From Rubrobacter sp. (GTDB lineage: Bacteria > Actinomycetota > Rubrobacteria > Rubrobacterales > Rubrobacteraceae), in contig JADDPR010000270.1 in assembly GCA_016781775.1 (NCBI GenBank), positions 1-8,247 of the forward strand: a stretch of 8,247 bases of DNA. The letters run 5' to 3'. Made by a program: the position numbers and the translations under genes. Below the pieces are notes generated by a model. The model worked only from the letters and a program-made list of their open reading frames with translations. It was not told the DNA's origin and did not search any database. Below are positions 5,705 to 8,247 of this stretch, in pieces; the stretch's first letter is position 1; every line of letters begins with the position of its first letter.

Positions 5705-6548
5705 GCCCGAGGTCCTTCGCCAGCCGCAGATACGCCGCCGCTACCGCGGCCGTCACGAGCGTGACCAGGACGTTTATCGCCATGGCGACGGGACGGGCGG
5801 CGAGGTCGGTGTCGCGATACTCGTTGTAGGCCATCACGGGGAGGATGGTCGGGTAGGTCTTCCCGAGCAGGTACGGCACCTCGAAGGCGCCGAAGGTGAA
5901 GGCGAAGACGATCAGGCTCGCCGCCACGACCCCGGGCGCTATCACCGGAAACACCACGTACCAGAACCGCTGCCACGCGCTCGCCCCCAAGGTCCGCGCC
6001 ACGTCTTCAAGCTCCGCCGCAACGCCGCGCAATGAGGCCAGCACCACGAGCGCGATGAACGGCACCTCCTTCCACACGTAGGTGAGGATGATGCCGACGG
6101 AGTACCGATCGTAGAGGAGCGCCGGGAAGTCCGCGGGCTCCCCTATGAGGCCCAGAGCCGCCGCCAAGCGCGCGCCGAGCCCCGTCTGAGAGACGACGAG
6201 CGCGATTCCCACCGCCGCGACGAGGTGGGGAATGGTGATCGGCAGCTGGAACACCACCGACGAGATTCGCCCGCTCGAGCGTCTCAGGGCCAGCGCCGCG
6301 AGCACCGCGAGCACCGTGGAGATCGCCGTCGAGCTCCCGGCCACGTAGAAGGTGAGGCCGAGCGAGGACAGAAACTCTTCGCCGGTCAGGACCTCGCGGT
6401 AGGCGTCGAGGCTCAACTCCGTCTCCCCGACGGCGGGCATGTAGCCCAGGGACTGGGCGACGGCGGCGGCGAGGCCCCCGGCGAAGAGGACCCCGATCAC
6501 CGCCAGCGCCGGGGAGAGGAGCAACGCTATCTTGAGCCGTCCTCCCAA
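5697..6548 (-). CDS. ABC transporter permease (YnjC first-half-like)
   Basis: A 283-residue inner membrane protein of the binding-protein-dependent permease family. Membrane helices are evident near 7-33, 62-90, 100-120, 151-172, 204-230 and 250-275. The cytoplasmic EAA loop that docks on the ATPase is EDVARTLGASAWQRF (181-195), followed by the expected FPVIAPG. E. coli YnjC is one long polypeptide with two such halves; here they are separate, tightly coupled genes, this one overlapping the next by 8 bases. Start: TTG at 6548, preceded 7 bases earlier by AAAGGA inside the last codons of the binding-protein gene; the two genes are 3 bases apart, so translation is probably coupled. No better ATG or GTG exists nearby. 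Family certain; the pairing with the YnjB-like protein is inferred from the operon. Confidence 0.92.
   Translation of the reverse strand: MGGRLKIALLLSPALAVIGVLFAGGLAAAVAQSLGYMPAVGETELSLDAYREVLTGEEFLSSLGLTFYVAGSSTAISTVLAVLAALALRRSSGRISSVVFQLPITIPHLVAAVGIALVVSQTGLGARLAAALGLIGEPADFPALLYDRYSVGIILTYVWKEVPFIALVVLASLRGVAAELEDVARTLGASAWQRFWYVVFPVIAPGVVAASLIVFAFTFGAFEVPYLLGKTYPTILPVMAYNEYRDTDLAARPVAMAINVLVTLVTAAVAAAYLRLAKDLGRG
5713..5717 (-). promoter_or_regulatory. Ribosome binding site of the second permease
   Basis: Minus-strand AAGGA within the end of the first permease, 8 bases before the GTG at 5704. Supports the overlapping GTG start. Confidence 0.55.
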
Positions 6549-6551
6549 GGC

Positions 6552-7790
6552 CTAGTCCTTTAGGACCTTCTCCTCCCACGCGTCCTCGGTGGCGAGCAAC
6601 CACTCCGAGCGAGCCTCGGGCACGCGGTTATCCTGCAGCTCCTCCGTCGAGAGCGTCGCCGGCCCCTCGGGGTTCGAGAGCCGTTCGCGAACGTCCTCGG
6701 GCAGCCGCTCAACGCTCAAGGCGGTCAGGTCCCCCCAGCCGTCCGGGTCCTGCTTCTTGGTCTGGGCCTCCGGGCTCTGAAGGAAGTTCGCCACGACCTG
6801 GGCGCCGGCCTTGTTCGGGCCGTTGAAGGGGATAGCGAGGTAGTGGGTGTTGTTGAGGGTCCCGTCCTCGAAGAGGTACGTGCGGGTGCTCTCGGGGAAG
6901 AGGCCCTTGTTTATCTGCCGCTGCGCGAGCTGCGGGTTGTAGCTCATCGTCAGCCACACCTCGCCGTTCCCGTAGAGCTCGTCGAGCTTCGTGGAGGATT
7001 CGGGGTAGGTCTCGCCCTCGCGCCACAGGTTCGCCTCGATCTCGTTCAGGAAGTTCGTGAACTCGGGGGACTTCTCGGCGAAGACCTCTTCGTCGAAGGG
7101 CTTCTGGTAAGGTTCCGGGCCGCCCGTGACGCCGTAGAGGACCTGCTCGATGAAGGCGTTGCCCGTGAAGTCCGGCGGGGCGGGGTAGGTGAAGCGGCCG
7201 GGGTTCTCCGCCGTCCACCGCCGCAGCTCGTCCATAGTCTTCGGGGGGTCCTTCACCTTCTCCGAGTCGTGGATCATGACGAACTGCGCCTTGCCCCAGG
7301 GCGCCTCGCGGCCCTCGACGGGGTAGCCGAAGTCGCGGTTTATGCTCGGGCTCTCCCAGTCGATGTACCTGGCGTTCGGCAGCTCCTCGGCCCAGGGACC
7401 GTACCAGAGGTCCGCATCCGCGCCCGTCGCGAAGTTCTCGCCGTTAAGCCAGACGAGGTCGATGGTGCCCTCTTCCTTGCCGGCCCCTTTCTCGTTGAGG
7501 AGCTTGTTGACGGCGTCGGCGGTGTCACCTAAAGGCGTGCGGGTGAGTTCTACGTCGTGCCGTTTCTTCAGCTCGGGGACGACGTAGTCGTCAACGTAGG
7601 CGTTGATGGCGTCGTCGCCGCCGTACATGTGGAGGTTGACCTCCGTGCCCCTCGCGGCCTCCTCGAGCTCCGGGAACGGCCGCTCCTCGCCCGCGGGTCG
7701 CTCCTGGCTCGCGGACCCGCCGCCGCAGGCAGCGAGCGTCAGGCTCAGGACCGCGACCAGCGCGGCGATAAACAAGATTCGGTGCTTCAA
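6552..7790 (-). CDS. ynjB: ABC importer solute-binding lipoprotein, YnjB-like
   Basis: A 412-residue extracellular binding protein. From the start chosen here, M1-K-H-R leads into a hydrophobic helix and a lipobox L19-A20-A21-C22, so C22 should be lipidated and anchor it to the outer face of the membrane. The mature part has the YnjB-type features I recognise: EAARGTEVNLHMYGG near 44-58, DTADAVNKLL and DLVWLNGENFAT near 89-122, then EGREAPWGKAQFV and GRFTYPAPP. These place it in the extracellular solute-binding superfamily that also holds iron-, thiamine- and polyamine-binding proteins; the YnjB ligand is unknown. The TTG at 7790 is preferred to an ATG at 7838 because GGAGGT lies 9 bases upstream and the resulting signal peptide is ideal; the longer start adds 16 polar residues. 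It heads a block with two permeases 3 bases downstream. Confidence 0.9.
   Translation of the reverse strand: MKHRILFIAALVAVLSLTLAACGGGSASQERPAGEERPFPELEEAARGTEVNLHMYGGDDAINAYVDDYVVPELKKRHDVELTRTPLGDTADAVNKLLNEKGAGKEEGTIDLVWLNGENFATGADADLWYGPWAEELPNARYIDWESPSINRDFGYPVEGREAPWGKAQFVMIHDSEKVKDPPKTMDELRRWTAENPGRFTYPAPPDFTGNAFIEQVLYGVTGGPEPYQKPFDEEVFAEKSPEFTNFLNEIEANLWREGETYPESSTKLDELYGNGEVWLTMSYNPQLAQRQINKGLFPESTRTYLFEDGTLNNTHYLAIPFNGPNKAGAQVVANFLQSPEAQTKKQDPDGWGDLTALSVERLPEDVRERLSNPEGPATLSTEELQDNRVPEARSEWLLATEDAWEEKVLKD
6556..6561 (-). promoter_or_regulatory. Ribosome binding site of the first permease
   Basis: Minus-strand AAAGGA formed by the last codons of the binding-protein gene, 7 bases before the TTG at 6548. 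It supports this unusual start codon and coupling between the two genes. Confidence 0.6.
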
Positions 7791-7799
7791 GTTCGTTCT

Positions 7800-7805
7800 A
7801 CCTCC
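7800..7805 (-). promoter_or_regulatory. Ribosome binding site deciding the ynjB-like start
   Basis: Minus-strand GGAGGT, 9 bases upstream of TTG 7790. It lies inside the longer frame from 7838 and favours the shorter protein with a clean lipoprotein signal. Confidence 0.75.
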
Positions 7806-7840
7806 CGGTGTCGGATGTTTCGGAGCAGAGGGCGACATAT

Positions 7841-7887
7841 GGCCTGGTGCGAGAAGGCCGGGGTCAGGGCAGCAGGCGCCTGACCCC
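7841..7887 (-). terminator. Two consecutive hairpins between flavoprotein and ynjB-like gene
   Basis: CCTGACCCC (7879-7887) and GGGGTCAGG (7860-7868) form a perfect 9-bp stem with a 10-base loop that includes the stop codon of the flavoprotein gene. Immediately next to it, AGGCC (7855-7859) and GGCCT (7841-7845) form a 5-bp stem with a 9-base loop. There is no T-run. In GC-rich actinobacteria such structures may act as U-less terminators or as message-processing or stabilising elements between operon genes. Confidence 0.5.
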
Positions 7888-8247
7888 GAAGTACGCCCCC
7901 AGCAACTTCTTGGTGGGTCCGCCGAAGAGCTTCTCGCGGTAGTAGTTGTCGGCGGCCTTCTTCACGCCCTCGGGGAGGGTCGGGTAGGCGTGGACCGTCT
8001 GGGAGAGCTCCCCTATGGGGATGCCCTTGCGCATGGCGAGGACCACCTCGGGGAGCATGTTCCCGGCGTCGGGGCCGATGACGTGGCCGCCGAGGATCCG
8101 GCCCCGCTTGCCGGTCACGATCTTGACGAGACCCTTGGCCTCCCCGTCCGTTATGGCCCGGTCGAGCTCCGGGAGGTCGTACACGAACGTCCCCACATCG
8201 CCGCCGTGCTTCTCCCGGGCCTCCGCCTCGGTGAGGCCCACCCTGGC
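7864..8247 (-). CDS. Dihydrolipoamide dehydrogenase/mercuric reductase-like flavoprotein, C-terminal part
   Basis: Only the last 127 codons are in the window; the gene enters from the right edge. They form the C-terminal dimerisation domain of the class I pyridine nucleotide-disulfide oxidoreductases: a GRILGGHVIGPDAGNMLPEVVLAMRKG core and the active-site HAYPTLPE segment, whose His and Glu are the usual proton-relay pair contributed by the partner subunit (HxxPTxxE in relatives). The C-terminus ends FGVRRLLP and lacks the Cys pair of true mercuric reductases, so mercury reduction is unlikely. NAD(P)H- and FAD-binding domains and the redox Cys pair must lie outside. It reads in the same direction as the ynjB-like gene, 73 bases upstream, with hairpins in between. 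The electron acceptor is unknown; membership of this family is firm. Confidence 0.9.
   Translation of the reverse strand, partial: ARVGLTEAEAREKHGGDVGTFVYDLPELDRAITDGEAKGLVKIVTGKRGRILGGHVIGPDAGNMLPEVVLAMRKGIPIGELSQTVHAYPTLPEGVKKAADNYYREKLFGGPTKKLLGAYFGVRRLLP

Noticed and set aside
4212..6035. Plus-strand open frame of about 607 codons
   Set aside because: Extremely Arg/Pro/Gly/His-rich, overlapping the real transferase in another frame and antisense to both permeases. No start signal or domain.
7836..7838. ATG start for the YnjB-like lipoprotein
   Set aside because: It would put 16 polar residues ahead of the signal peptide and has no ribosome site; GGAGGT sits inside this stretch, in the right place for the TTG at 7790.
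7864..8247. True mercuric reductase (merA)
   Set aside because: The C-terminus lacks the paired cysteines that deliver Hg(II), and no mer regulator or transporter is nearby.

Overview
The window is very GC-rich, densely coded DNA with short gaps, Shine-Dalgarno (SD) sites, frequent GTG/TTG starts and one probable leaderless gene. That fits a high-GC actinobacterium; a Rubrobacter-like host is my guess from general feel, not from any search. No tRNA, rRNA, CRISPR array, insertion sequence or phage gene is visible.

Left part (1-2975), all genes on the minus strand. A radical SAM/SPASM maturase runs off the left edge. It is preceded by an OsmC-family thiol peroxidase-like protein and then an isochorismatase-fold cysteine hydrolase. 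These three look like separate metabolic genes with no obvious common pathway. Next to the hydrolase lies about 630 bp with no convincing gene, apart from one strong SD in front of a 23-codon open frame.

Right part (2976-7790): a binding-protein-dependent ABC importer that resembles the poorly understood Ynj system of Escherichia coli. In minus-strand order it has a lipoprotein solute-binding protein (YnjB-like), two permeases (equivalent to the two halves of the fused E. coli YnjC) and, about 0.9 kb further on, the ATPase (YnjD-like). Between the permeases and the ATPase, on the opposite strand, sits a CDP-alcohol phosphatidyltransferase-fold membrane enzyme (YnjF-like). Transport of an unknown solute plus a CDP-alcohol transferase is the characteristic Ynj combination. 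The second permease carries a one-base frameshift at the end of its EAA loop, so the transporter is broken, frameshifted in translation, or misread at that base.

Right edge (7864-8247): the C-terminal dimerisation domain of a dihydrolipoamide dehydrogenase/mercuric reductase-like flavoprotein, upstream of the ynjB-like gene on the same strand and separated from it by two consecutive hairpins.

The regulatory layout is unusual for one transporter. The ynjB-permease-permease block, the phosphatidyltransferase and the ATPase form three transcription units. The last two are divergent from a 208-bp region that holds an extended -10 abutting the ATG, an inverted repeat and a leader hairpin touching an SD.
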